Positions 43,858-50,948 of a stretch of 64,000 nucleotides of DNA are shown piece by piece. Position 1 is the stretch's first letter. Every line of letters begins with the position of its first letter. This DNA comes from Mycolicibacterium poriferae. GTDB lineage: Bacteria > Actinomycetota > Actinomycetes > Mycobacteriales > Mycobacteriaceae. The stretch covers positions 248,001 to 312,000 of the forward strand of contig NZ_AP022570.1 of the NCBI RefSeq assembly GCF_010728325.1, given 5' to 3'. Below the pieces are notes generated by a model. That model saw nothing but the letters and a program-made list of their open reading frames with translations. It had not been told where the DNA came from and searched no databases. The position numbers and the translations under genes are program-made.

Positions 43858-44886
43858 CTATGCTGCCGGGTCCTGCCCTTCGGGCTCAACCGCACGCGCG
43901 GAACGGGAGTCTTTCCGGTTCGGCGGCTCGGCGGCCACCATGACCCACCGGTGGGCCGGTTTCTCCACCGGCTGGCGTTCGAAACCGAGGAAGACCTGCA
44001 ACGCCAGCAGCACCGCGGCCATGCCGAACAGATAGGCGACGATGGTCGCCATCGTGTTGTCGGCGATTCCCTGGGCGTCGGTGGTGAACGCGGTCGCCGT
44101 CGAGAAGGCCGAGACAGCCGTGGCAACCACCCAGATCAGCCACCACACCACGATCGGCCGGCGAAGCCACCGATGCCTGGCTTCCACGTCGGCCAGCTCG
44201 ATGACGAAGGTCGGCGCCCAGGCCAGGTTGAGCACCGGGATCAGACAGCCGGCCCGCAGCGCCCACGTCGGTCGTGGGTCCTGCTGACCGCGGTGCGCAT
44301 AGGCGGCGGCCCGCCGGGCGATGAGCCAATTGGTCAACACCACCGCGCTCGCCACGACCAGGAAGGCGGCCAGGACACTGACCACGATGCCGCCCCACGT
44401 CGCCGCCCCGGCGACCCAGGGATTCAACAGCACACTGCGGTTGATGATGAGCAGGACGTAGCGCACCAGGTGCACGAAGGCCGCAGCGCCCAGCACCGCA
44501 ACGGTCGCCAGCAAGACCTTGCGCACCGCGGCCGCAGAAGGACCCGATCGCGCCACCTGCTTCTCTTCGGGGGTGTCGAAATGTTCGACCAGGCCCCATC
44601 GCGGAATGCTCAGATAGCGCGGGGTCGGGCCCAGGTCGCGTCGCCGACCGCGGGGCGGTGGCGGTGCGCCGGGACGTACCGCCACCCATCGGTAGCCGGC
44701 GGGCAGTAGCGGGCCGGTGCGGCGCGGGCCCGGCTGCGGCGACCCGGACTGCGCGGGCGGGCCCCACTGCGACTGGGGTGCGGCACCCGACGGCGCAAGC
44801 AACGTGCCGTGGCAGCGGGGACACCACACCCGCTGCTTGTCACGGACGTTCCACCGCGTCCCGCACTGGGAGCAGACCTGGATCAC
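43858..44886 (-). CDS. Zinc-ribbon DUF4328 membrane protein
   Basis: A 342-residue membrane protein corresponding to Rv3843c. The N-terminus is a zinc ribbon with CSQC and CPRC pairs (residues about 5-26), then a Pro/Gln-rich stretch to about residue 115. The DUF4328 part has about six membrane segments (VLLATVAVLGAAAFVHLVRY; TWGGIVVSVLAAFLVVASAVV) and the conserved loop RPTWALRAGCLIPVLNLAWAPTFVIELADVE. Its function is unknown. It is the probable first gene of a pair with glpQ1, with only four bases between them. Confidence 0.87.
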   Translation of the reverse strand: MIQVCSQCGTRWNVRDKQRVWCPRCHGTLLAPSGAAPQSQWGPPAQSGSPQPGPRRTGPLLPAGYRWVAVRPGAPPPPRGRRRDLGPTPRYLSIPRWGLVEHFDTPEEKQVARSGPSAAAVRKVLLATVAVLGAAAFVHLVRYVLLIINRSVLLNPWVAGAATWGGIVVSVLAAFLVVASAVVLTNWLIARRAAAYAHRGQQDPRPTWALRAGCLIPVLNLAWAPTFVIELADVEARHRWLRRPIVVWWLIWVVATAVSAFSTATAFTTDAQGIADNTMATIVAYLFGMAAVLLALQVFLGFERQPVEKPAHRWVMVAAEPPNRKDSRSARAVEPEGQDPAA

Positions 44887-44953
44887 CGGACCAGCCTAAT
44901 GGCGGCCCGGCCGGGCGTCAGAAACGTCGTTGAGCCGACGGACGCATCCCGCG

Positions 44954-45304
44954 TCACACACTCCCGGCATTCCCGTCGTCGGTGACGACCGGACGTCCCG
45001 CCTCGACCCAGCTGAGCATGCCACCGGAGACGTTGACCGGTTCGAAACCGTTCCGGGCCAGGTACTGGGCGACGCGCTGCGACCGGCCGCCCGCATGGCA
45101 CACCACGAACAACCGGGCTTCGGTGTCGATCTCGGCCATACGGGCCGGCACGTCGCCCATCGGGATGTGCTGCGCGCCGGGCGCGTGCCCACGCTGCCAC
45201 TCGTCGTCTTCGCGCACATCGAGGAGCACCACGGTGTCGTCGAACGTCGTGGGCACATCACCGATTGCTGCCTGGGGCACCGTTGCGTCGTCCATACCTC
45301 TCAT
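44954..45304 (-). CDS. Rhodanese-domain protein
   Basis: A single-domain rhodanese (sulfurtransferase fold) of about 116 residues. The active-site cysteine lies in FVVCHAGGRSQRVAQYL, a CHAGGRS loop of six residues, and DVREDDEWQRGHAPGAQHIPMGDVP is the usual first-half signature. It could transfer sulfane sulfur or bind arsenate or other oxyanions. The start is ambiguous between ATG 45304 and ATG 45295, three codons later. It is separate from the DUF4328 gene by 67 bases and preceded by a 380-base gene-free stretch with DnaA-box-like sites. Confidence 0.85.
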   Translation of the reverse strand: MRGMDDATVPQAAIGDVPTTFDDTVVLLDVREDDEWQRGHAPGAQHIPMGDVPARMAEIDTEARLFVVCHAGGRSQRVAQYLARNGFEPVNVSGGMLSWVEAGRPVVTDDGNAGSV

Positions 45305-45683
45305 GCTGACACGGGTCCGATGGCCCGAACGACGGACCTCACCGGCGCGTCGACCGGGGGCAGCAATGCGGACGCTATCCACAGTTTCCACAGGTTCATC
45401 CACAGGCCGGGCTACCGGCCTCACCCGCTGTGAGCCGCCCAGTCAAGGCGGCGCTGACAGTTCTCTGTGGACAAGTCCGGCCTGCGACGCGGGTGTGATC
45501 AACAGGGCTGGGCGAATGCGAGCGAAATCGCTCGCCGTGCTAACTATTCGCTACGCTGGCGCTCAGCAGTCTGTGCCCGATTTCTCAGCAGCGAACAGCT
45601 GGGGTTATGATCGGCGTCACACGAGTGGCATGTGACAGATCTCACTGGGGGAGGTATTACAGCGTGCAGGTGAAGGACCTCTG
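45305..45683. other. Gene-free region with repeats and small leader
   Basis: No gene of normal length is found here. From left to right it holds the upstream region of the rhodanese gene, four DnaA-box-like sites (45375-45474), a perfect 7-bp inverted repeat (gcgagcg-aaat-cgctcgc, 45518-45535), and a promoter-like stretch ending in GGGGGAGG at 45650-45657. A six-codon open frame, GTG 45664 to TGA 45684, follows that Shine-Dalgarno and ends in TGATG, touching the start of the 51-residue membrane protein. Confidence 0.5.
45375..45474. promoter_or_regulatory. Cluster of DnaA-box-like sites
   Basis: Within 100 bases there are ctatccaca (45375-45383), tttccaca (45385-45392), tcatccaca (45396-45404) and, on the minus strand, ttgtccaca (45466-45474). 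The last is an exact copy of the mycobacterial DnaA box TTGTCCACA; the others each differ by one or two bases. All keep the TCCACA core. Function is inferred only. Confidence 0.5.
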
Positions 45684-45839
45684 ATGGCGTCGTCGACGGG
45701 CTCCGGCCCCGCGTTCCGGCCATCCGAATGGCAATCGGCGTCGCGCGTCTACACCCGCAGTCAGCTGATGGCCTTCCTGCGCGCGGGCATCATCGCGCTG
45801 ATCCTGCTCGGCGTCCTCGCGCTGATCGTCCTGTACTGA
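45684..45839 (+). CDS. 51-residue single-pass membrane protein
   Basis: This short gene encodes 51 residues: a polar N-terminus (ASSTGSGPAFRPSEWQSASR), then VYTRSQLMAFLRAGI and a strongly hydrophobic tail ending ILLGVLALIVLY, a clear membrane segment at the extreme C-terminus. A six-codon open frame just upstream (GTG 45664) has a strong Shine-Dalgarno and ends in TGATG over this ATG, so translation may be coupled. Converges on sodX, with an inverted repeat actgacg/cgtcagt across the two stops. No family recognised; tail-anchored topology is inferred. Confidence 0.6.
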   Translation: MASSTGSGPAFRPSEWQSASRVYTRSQLMAFLRAGIIALILLGVLALIVLY

Positions 45840-45849
45840 CGCTCCTCCG

Positions 45850-46209
45850 TCAGTGCCGTCGGCCGCCCGGTGCACGCGCGGTCCAGATCACCACGTAGGA
45901 CCCCGCCGCGGACACCCAGCCCAGTTCGTGTGAGTCGACCGCGCCGCGCGCGTCGGGATTGTCGGACCGGAACTCGAAGATTGCTCTGCGGCCGTTGCCG
46001 TAGACCGCCGAGACCCGTTTGACCAGCCAGCGGGTGGACCGCCGAGGATCGCGGAACAACCGCAGCTGTCCCACCTTCGGAGCGCCGAGACGCACCGCCA
46101 ACAACCCGTCGCCGGGCTGCAGCGCCGGACGCATCGAGTCCTCGGCCACGACGAAACGGCGCAGCGGCCAGCCGGATCCCGTGGGACCCCACCCATGGTT
46201 TCGCCGCAT
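45850..46209 (-). CDS. sodX: Nickel superoxide dismutase maturation protease SodX
   Basis: A signal-peptidase-S26-like protease of 119 residues that removes the propeptide of nickel superoxide dismutase so that the new N-terminal His can bind nickel. The catalytic serine is Ser25 in VVAEDSMRPALQPGD and the general-base lysine is Lys64 in TRWLVKRVSA, followed by FRSDNPDARGAVDSHELGWV, the conserved SDNP box of the family. There is no membrane anchor. ATG 46209 lies 22 bases from the divergent sodN start; an upstream in-frame start at 46230 would nearly abut sodN and is not preferred. Confidence 0.88.
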   Translation of the reverse strand: MRRNHGWGPTGSGWPLRRFVVAEDSMRPALQPGDGLLAVRLGAPKVGQLRLFRDPRRSTRWLVKRVSAVYGNGRRAIFEFRSDNPDARGAVDSHELGWVSAAGSYVVIWTARAPGGRRH

Positions 46210-46219
46210 GCCGTAAGGG

Positions 46220-46232
46220 TAAGTTAGGACCA
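46220..46232 (+). promoter_or_regulatory. Putative leaderless promoter of sodN
   Basis: TAAGTT at 46220-46225 fits the -10 pattern TANNNT and ends six bases before the sodN ATG, with no Shine-Dalgarno. The 22-base gap between the divergent sodX and sodN starts leaves little room, so the -35 region would lie inside the sodX reading frame. Confidence 0.45.
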
Positions 46233-46654
46233 TGCTGCATCGACTTTTCGCCAACTCAGAACCCGCCCATGCCCACTGCGATCTGTACTGCGGCGTCTAC
46301 GACCCCGCGCAGGCCAAGATCGAGGCGCTGTCGTGCCTCAAAACGCTGCAGAAGTACCACGACTCGGATGACGAGCACTTCAAGACGCGCGCCATCATCA
46401 TCAAGGAGGAGCGCGCCGAACTGGTCAAGCACCACCTGATGGTGTTGTGGGCCGACTTCTTCACCAAGGATCACTTCGAGCAGTTCCCGAACCTGCACCA
46501 GCTGTTCTGGGACGGCGTGCACGGTGCCGGCGACGTCAAGAAGTCGCTGGACGTGGCCGTCGCCGAGAAGCTGCTCGCCACCATCGACGAGATCGCCGAC
46601 ATCTTCTGGCAGACGGAGAAGGCCAAGGGAATGGGCGTCTACCCGCCCGCCTGA
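46232..46654 (+). CDS. sodN: Nickel superoxide dismutase
   Basis: NiSOD dismutates superoxide in the cytosol using a nickel hook at its mature N-terminus. The 140-residue precursor has a 14-residue propeptide (MLHRLFANSEPAHA) followed by His15-Cys16-Asp-Leu-Tyr-Cys20-Gly-Val-Tyr-Asp-Pro, the nickel ligands being His1, Cys2 and Cys6 of the mature protein. The rest is the four-helix bundle (KTRAIIIKEERAELVKHHLMVLWADFF). Position 5 of the hook is Tyr, where Streptomyces NiSOD has Pro. Divergent from its protease sodX, and it occupies the site of Fe/Mn sodA in M. tuberculosis. A strong terminator follows. Confidence 0.96.
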   Translation: MLHRLFANSEPAHAHCDLYCGVYDPAQAKIEALSCLKTLQKYHDSDDEHFKTRAIIIKEERAELVKHHLMVLWADFFTKDHFEQFPNLHQLFWDGVHGAGDVKKSLDVAVAEKLLATIDEIADIFWQTEKAKGMGVYPPA

Positions 46655-46681
46655 CCTCGGCTCCGTCCACCCGGTCATCAG

Positions 46682-46715
46682 GAACCCGGCCCAGTCTCCA
46701 GACTGGGCCGGGTTC
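46682..46715 (+). terminator. Terminator hairpin of sodN
   Basis: A perfect 16-bp inverted repeat (gaacccggcccagtct / agactgggccgggttc) with a two-base loop begins 27 bases after the sodN stop, followed by gttgttt. A strong intrinsic terminator. Confidence 0.88.
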
Positions 46716-46855
46716 GTTGTTTCCGGGCTGTTTGTGCCTTCTTTGGTCGGCGTTAGCAGTCGCGTCCTCTTGCGTGCCAGCCAGGACCTACCGCATCCTG
46801 AGCTCATCGACCCACAGGCGTGTCGGGCCACAGCTCTGCGATGCCGGGAGGCGAA

Positions 46856-47389
46856 ATGGATTTCGGGTCCGGACGGGCGATCGAGATCGCCCCGTTCCAT
46901 TCGCGCGGGTCTCTCAAGGGTTTCGTGGTGTCCGGGCGGTGGCCGGACTCGACCAAGGAGTGGGCACAACTTCTGATGGCCGCGGTGCGGGTTGCCTCGC
47001 TACCCGGGTTGCTCTCCACCACAACGATTTTCGGGGTGCGCGAGGAACTTCCCGAGGAACCCGAACCCGGCACCGTCGGGCTCGTTCTCGCCGAGGGCAC
47101 CGTGGTCGGCGATGCCGCGGTCGGCCCGGGCCATTTCGCCCAGCGCCAGCCGCCGGCGTTGATGATGCTGCATCCACCTTCCGAGACGACACCCTCACTG
47201 CCGGAGTGCAACGGCGCCGCCTCGGGGTGTGTGCTGCTGCCCGGGCTGCCTCATCTGGGTCTGGAGCACCGTGCGGCGTGGGTGGAGGCCGAGTCGGACG
47301 GCACCGTCACATCGATGGTCAGCCGGGTCGGTGTCGACCCCATCAGCCACCCCGACACCGCCATCCTGGCGATGCTGCTCGCCGCCTGA
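46856..47389 (+). CDS. Conserved mycobacterial protein (Rv3847-like)
   Basis: A 177-residue soluble protein of unknown function, the same length as Rv3847, which lies next to sodA in M. tuberculosis. It has the conserved opening IEIAPFHSRGSLKGFVVSGRWPDSTKEWAQLLMAAVRVASLPGLLSTTTIFG and an alanine-ended C-terminus. No signal peptide or membrane segment; two cysteines near residue 130 (LPECNGAASGCVLLP). ATG 46856 is chosen because GGGAGGCGAA lies directly upstream; a GTG at 46820 would add 12 residues. It sits between the sodN terminator and the manganese riboswitch. Confidence 0.82.
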   Translation: MDFGSGRAIEIAPFHSRGSLKGFVVSGRWPDSTKEWAQLLMAAVRVASLPGLLSTTTIFGVREELPEEPEPGTVGLVLAEGTVVGDAAVGPGHFAQRQPPALMMLHPPSETTPSLPECNGAASGCVLLPGLPHLGLEHRAAWVEAESDGTVTSMVSRVGVDPISHPDTAILAMLLAA

Positions 47390-47499
47390 GGGCATACTCA
47401 TCAGCAACTTTCGGCTACCCGAAGTGACATTTCGGCTCGTCGAAATCGCCTTCGGGAGTGGCGGTCTCACGTATCCGCCGCTAGGGTCGATGTCATCAG

Positions 47500-47590
47500 C
47501 GAAGGGGAGTAGCCCCCAATCGTCGAGTCGACATACTGGCGTGAGCCCGGCCGGCGAACCACCTCGAGCGCGTGGTGGGCGAGACCTTCG
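47500..47590 (+). promoter_or_regulatory. yybP-ykoY manganese riboswitch
   Basis: The conserved elements of the yybP-ykoY RNA are present in order: the basal stem cgaagg (47500-47505) pairs with ccttcg (47585-47590); GGGGAGTAGCCCCCAA, with the invariant GGGGAGTAG box, follows; then a variable arm; then GCGAGACC at 47579-47586, matching the conserved GAGACC of the second box. This RNA senses manganese and in other bacteria controls Mn exporters and UPF0016/TMEM165 genes. It lies about 60 bases before exactly such a gene. Confidence 0.88.
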
Positions 47591-47648
47591 ACCGTGATCC
47601 GCCGGTGCTGAACGCATCCGGTGGGCGACGCGTCGGAAGGTTTCGTTC

Positions 47649-48383
47649 GTGTTCACCGCAGTCCTGGTCAGTGTGGCCGTCGTGTTCGTCGCCGAGCTCG
47701 GTGACAAATCCCAGCTGATCACCATGACGTACTCGCTGCGTCACCGGTGGTGGGTGGTGCTCTCCGGAGTCGGCATCGCCGCGCTTCTCGTGCACGGCCT
47801 GTCGGTGGCCATCGGCCACTTTCTCGGCATGACCCTGCCGCAGCGCCCGATCGCGGTCGCCGCGTCGCTGGCCTTCCTGATGTTCGCGATCTGGACCTGG
47901 CGCGATGCCCGCCGCGATGAGGACGACGAGGAGCCCCGGGTCGCCGAACCCCGGTTCGTGGTGTTCGCCATCGTGTCCTCGTTCGTCCTGGCCGAGCTCG
48001 GGGACAAGACGATGCTGGCGACGGTCGCGCTGGCCAGCGACCGCAACTGGGCCGGCGTCTGGATCGGCGCCACGATCGGGATGGTGGCCGCCGACGGGGT
48101 CGCCATCGTGGTCGGACGGTTGATGCACAAGCGGCTGCCCGAGCGGTTCCTGCACTACCTGGCCAGCGTGCTGTTCCTGATCTTCGGGCTGTTCATGTTC
48201 GTCAACGGCGTGCTGGGGCTGCCAGGGTTGGCGACCGCTGTGGCCGCCGCCACCGGAGGTATCGCCGCGCTGGTGGCCGTGACGGCGTGGATCCGGCGTC
48301 GGCGGACCGCCGCAGAGTCGGCGCCGGAGCCTGCCGCGGTGGACGCCGACGCCGCCGCCGCCCGCGATGCCACTGGCTACTGA
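47649..48383 (+). CDS. TMEM165/GDT1-family cation transporter
   Basis: A 244-residue membrane protein of the UPF0016 (TMEM165/GDT1) family, matching Rv3848. The family motif ELGDK[ST] occurs twice, as VAELGDKSQLITM and LAELGDKTMLATV, one in each homologous half, and about six or seven membrane segments are visible. Family members export Mn2+ or Ca2+ in exchange for protons; the upstream manganese riboswitch points to Mn2+ export. GTG 47649 follows GAAGG at a good distance. The C-terminal 30 residues form an Ala/Asp tail. Confidence 0.93.
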   Translation: MFTAVLVSVAVVFVAELGDKSQLITMTYSLRHRWWVVLSGVGIAALLVHGLSVAIGHFLGMTLPQRPIAVAASLAFLMFAIWTWRDARRDEDDEEPRVAEPRFVVFAIVSSFVLAELGDKTMLATVALASDRNWAGVWIGATIGMVAADGVAIVVGRLMHKRLPERFLHYLASVLFLIFGLFMFVNGVLGLPGLATAVAAATGGIAALVAVTAWIRRRRTAAESAPEPAAVDADAAAARDATGY

Positions 48384-48806
48384 CAGTTTCCGCACCTGAA
48401 CGACGTCTCCGTGCGCCTACAGTTACGCCTGCGACATGGCGTGAAGCTGCGGCGCCGGGCGCCCGATCAGTCGATGTACAACAACTGACCAGCAAACTTT
48501 ACGCTTCGTATGACTCCGATCCGTGACCGTTGCCGGCGGAAACAGCGGGGTGCACGTCGAGGCCGAGTGTGAAATTGGCGGGCGACTAATAGCTACGCTC
48601 CCGTTAGTATTTGCTTGACAGCACTGCAGACACGCGGTGCGAAGTGCACGCGGCGGCACCGCTCGGGGAGGCCGGAACGGGGTCGCGGTGCGAGCCCGGT
48701 GATCTTTTGCCTGGTTTGCACTTGGTTGTGCAGACAACTGTCGCTACGATGATCAGCAAATACGCCGCCCCGATGTACCGCTCGTCTTTCTGTGGAGGTC
48801 ACACCC
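48384..48806. other. espR upstream region
   Basis: This 423-base gene-free stretch is less GC-rich than its surroundings, as expected for binding of the EspR and other nucleoid proteins. It holds TTGACA at 48615-48620 without a clear partner and TTGGTT-N17-TACGAT at 48722-48750. No open frame of interest was seen. The 5' untranslated region of espR is probably about 50 bases. Confidence 0.4.
48722..48750 (+). promoter_or_regulatory. Putative espR promoter
   Basis: TTGGTT (48722-48727) and TACGAT (48745-48750) are separated by 17 bases, a SigA-type arrangement. The start codon follows after 56 bases, including the Shine-Dalgarno GGAGG. Prediction by pattern only. Confidence 0.4.
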
Positions 48807-49205
48807 ATGAGCAACACGTTCGCCGCTCGCCTCAATCGGCTGTTCGACACCGTCTACCCGCCCGGACGTGGCCCGCACACCTCTGCCGAGGTGATCGCAG
48901 CGCTCAAGGCCGAGGGCGTCACGATGTCTGCGCCCTACCTCTCGCAGCTGCGTTCCGGCAACCGAACCAACCCGTCTGCGACGACGATGACGGCGCTTGC
49001 CAACTTCTTCCGGATCAAGCCCGCCTACTTCACTGACGACGAGTACTACGAGAAGCTCGACAAGGAGCTCACGCTGCTCGCCGGGATGCGGGACGAAGGC
49101 GTTCGCCGAATCGCGGCCCGCACGGTCGGGTTGTCCGCCGAAGCCAAGCAGGACATCGTGCAAAAAGTGGACGAACTGCGCCGCCGGGAGAACCTCACCG
49201 ATTAG
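48807..49205 (+). CDS. espR: EspR nucleoid-associated regulator
   Basis: EspR is a DNA-binding protein that regulates ESX-1 and cell-wall genes and bridges distant sites. The product has 132 residues, the same as in M. tuberculosis. The N-terminal helix-turn-helix (MSNTFAARLNRLFDTVYPPG; GVTMSAPYLSQLRSGNRTNPSATTM) is followed by ALANFFRIKPAYFTDDEYYEKL and the C-terminal dimerisation helices (GLSAEAKQDIVQKVDELRRREN). ATG 48807 is preceded by GTGGAGGTC. The DNA-binding half resembles Xre-type repressors. It is convergent with a membrane protein and ImmA-type protease pair. Confidence 0.95.
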   Translation: MSNTFAARLNRLFDTVYPPGRGPHTSAEVIAALKAEGVTMSAPYLSQLRSGNRTNPSATTMTALANFFRIKPAYFTDDEYYEKLDKELTLLAGMRDEGVRRIAARTVGLSAEAKQDIVQKVDELRRRENLTD

Positions 49206-49245
49206 CCTGTCGGCGGCGCCGGAGGAGGTATCGGCGAACCGCGGC

Positions 49246-50427
49246 TCACTGCGGTGCCGACTGCCGTTCGGAACCTCCCTCTCCGCGGGCGCACTGCCGG
49301 TACTGGTCGGCGATCTCGAGAATCCACTCCCGGTCGGAGTACGAAGGCGGCTGGCGTAACCACGCGAGACCCGGGAACGCCGCACGCCCGGCGTCCGTTT
49401 CGCCGTCGCGACCCGCACAGATCCAGGAAGCGACCGCCGCGGCCTGCTCACCCGGCGACACCTGCGGTGAATCTTCGGAGTCCTCGCAATCACCGCTGTC
49501 GCGAGGTTCATCGGGGTCGGCTGCCGAGCCCACGCTGTCGACCCGCCGCAACGCGCTGCGCGCGGCCGTGGCCTCCAGGAACAGCGCGTCAGAGATCAGC
49601 GACATGCGCTCGGCGACGCGGAACACCAGCGGACCGCGGGGCCGTACCCCGATTCCGACGTCGGGATGGCGCCGACCCAGTTCGTCGAGCAACGGCCCGA
49701 TGACGCGCAACTCCCGGCGAGCCCCGAACCAGTCCTCCAGGCTGGGCAGCAGCGAGCCCGCGGCGACCACCAGCATCGCGCACCCCAGCAGGGTGGCCGC
49801 GGCACCGACACCGACCAAGCCGGTGGTGCCGACCGCGCGCAGCACGAAGAACGCCAGAGCCAGCGCGATCAGCACGATTCCGACGGTGAACACGAACAGG
49901 GCGCGACCGCGCCGGGTGCGGTTGGAATGCCGCAGACCGGCCCACACCACCAGGCTCAGGGCGAGCAGGACATACAGCAGCGGCAACAACCAGGGCAGGG
50001 CGGTGCCGTCCGAGCCGAGGTTTCGTCGCAGGTATTCCTGCGGGGCCATCTCGGGTTGGCGGCCGGCGGCGAAGAACACCACCAAACTGACCACAGCGAT
50101 GACCGCGGCCACACCGTATTGAGCCAGAGCGATCTTGCGGATGGCGGCCGGACTGCGAACCGACGACACCGACGTGATCATCACGCAGCTACCGGCCGCG
50201 CAGCCGATCAACGCGACCTGACTCAGGCCGACCGAGATGTTGGGCCAACGCAGCACGGTGTCGATCAACAGCGTCAGAGGGGGCCAGTTCAGGGCCGCGA
50301 CGGCGCCGAGGCTGCCCAACGCAACGATCATCGCCGTACTGACCAGCGACTGCTTGTTGACCAGCGCCCAGCCGATACGCAGGCCGGTGGCCAGTCCGAG
50401 CAGACCGGCGATCACCCAGATGATCAA
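49246..50427 (-). CDS. MAB_1171c-like membrane protein
   Basis: A 393-residue membrane protein with about seven to nine segments in its first 250 residues and a cytoplasmic C-terminal region of about 140. It resembles the MAB_1171c family of putative transporters, which in actinobacteria typically neighbour an Xre-type helix-turn-helix gene and an ImmA/IrrE peptidase. The post-membrane motif EDWFGARRELRVIGPLLDELGRRHPDVGIGVRP is characteristic. The start is TTG, overlapping the ImmA/IrrE stop by four bases (TTGA). Its end faces the end of espR. M. tuberculosis has no gene here between espR and Rv3850. Confidence 0.75.
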   Translation of the reverse strand: MIIWVIAGLLGLATGLRIGWALVNKQSLVSTAMIVALGSLGAVAALNWPPLTLLIDTVLRWPNISVGLSQVALIGCAAGSCVMITSVSSVRSPAAIRKIALAQYGVAAVIAVVSLVVFFAAGRQPEMAPQEYLRRNLGSDGTALPWLLPLLYVLLALSLVVWAGLRHSNRTRRGRALFVFTVGIVLIALALAFFVLRAVGTTGLVGVGAAATLLGCAMLVVAAGSLLPSLEDWFGARRELRVIGPLLDELGRRHPDVGIGVRPRGPLVFRVAERMSLISDALFLEATAARSALRRVDSVGSAADPDEPRDSGDCEDSEDSPQVSPGEQAAAVASWICAGRDGETDAGRAAFPGLAWLRQPPSYSDREWILEIADQYRQCARGEGGSERQSAPQ

Positions 50428-50915
50428 CCAAACGCCTCTCCGAGGCGCACCTGGACGATCGAGGACCGGTCCGACGGCAGTCGGCCCAGCCGATAGATCA
50501 GCAGCGCGGCGAAATCCTCGGCCTCCTGCTCGGCGTCCTCGCCGCTGGGCCCCATACAGCCGGTGCGCTGGTTGAGCATGTAACCGATCAGGTCAGACGT
50601 CGCAAGCTCGGTGCTCTCCTGAGCCGCCTGGGTGATCGAGATCCCCTCATGCCCGAGCACCAGGTGCCCGAGTTCGTGGGCGAGGGTGCGGTCCCAGGCG
50701 GGTAGCCCGCGCTGGATCAGGAAGACGTCGTGATCGCTGTACTGGCGCCACTGACCACAGACGCCGGGCGGCAGATCGGCGTGTGCGATGTCGATCGTGC
50801 GGCCGCGGCTGTCGCTGACGGCCTCCACGAGTCGCGTCAGGGAGACCTCACCATGGCGCGGCGCCAGTGCGAGCACGTCATTGACCGCGCGGGTCACCAC
50901 ACGACTCGCCGGCAT
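50424..50915 (-). CDS. ImmA/IrrE-family metallopeptidase
   Basis: A 163-residue zinc peptidase of the ImmA/IrrE (COG2856) type. The active-site sequence AHELGHLVLGHEG begins at His80, with the catalytic glutamate at 81 and a third ligand in EQEAEDFAALL further on. Such proteases cut Xre-family repressors, usually encoded next to them, to switch on mobile-element or stress genes. Here the coupled neighbour is a MAB_1171c-like membrane protein, and the nearest helix-turn-helix gene is the convergent espR. There is no signal peptide, so it acts in the cytosol. Confidence 0.88.
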   Translation of the reverse strand: MPASRVVTRAVNDVLALAPRHGEVSLTRLVEAVSDSRGRTIDIAHADLPPGVCGQWRQYSDHDVFLIQRGLPAWDRTLAHELGHLVLGHEGISITQAAQESTELATSDLIGYMLNQRTGCMGPSGEDAEQEAEDFAALLIYRLGRLPSDRSSIVQVRLGEAFG

Positions 50916-50948
50916 GCGTCCCCCTCTCCCTCGTCGGCCCTGCTCCGT

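Noticed and set aside
44954..45424. Long start for the rhodanese gene
   Set aside because: The first 40 residues of the longer frame run into the DnaA-box cluster and are basic with no family similarity; a start at 45304 or 45295 gives the usual rhodanese length.
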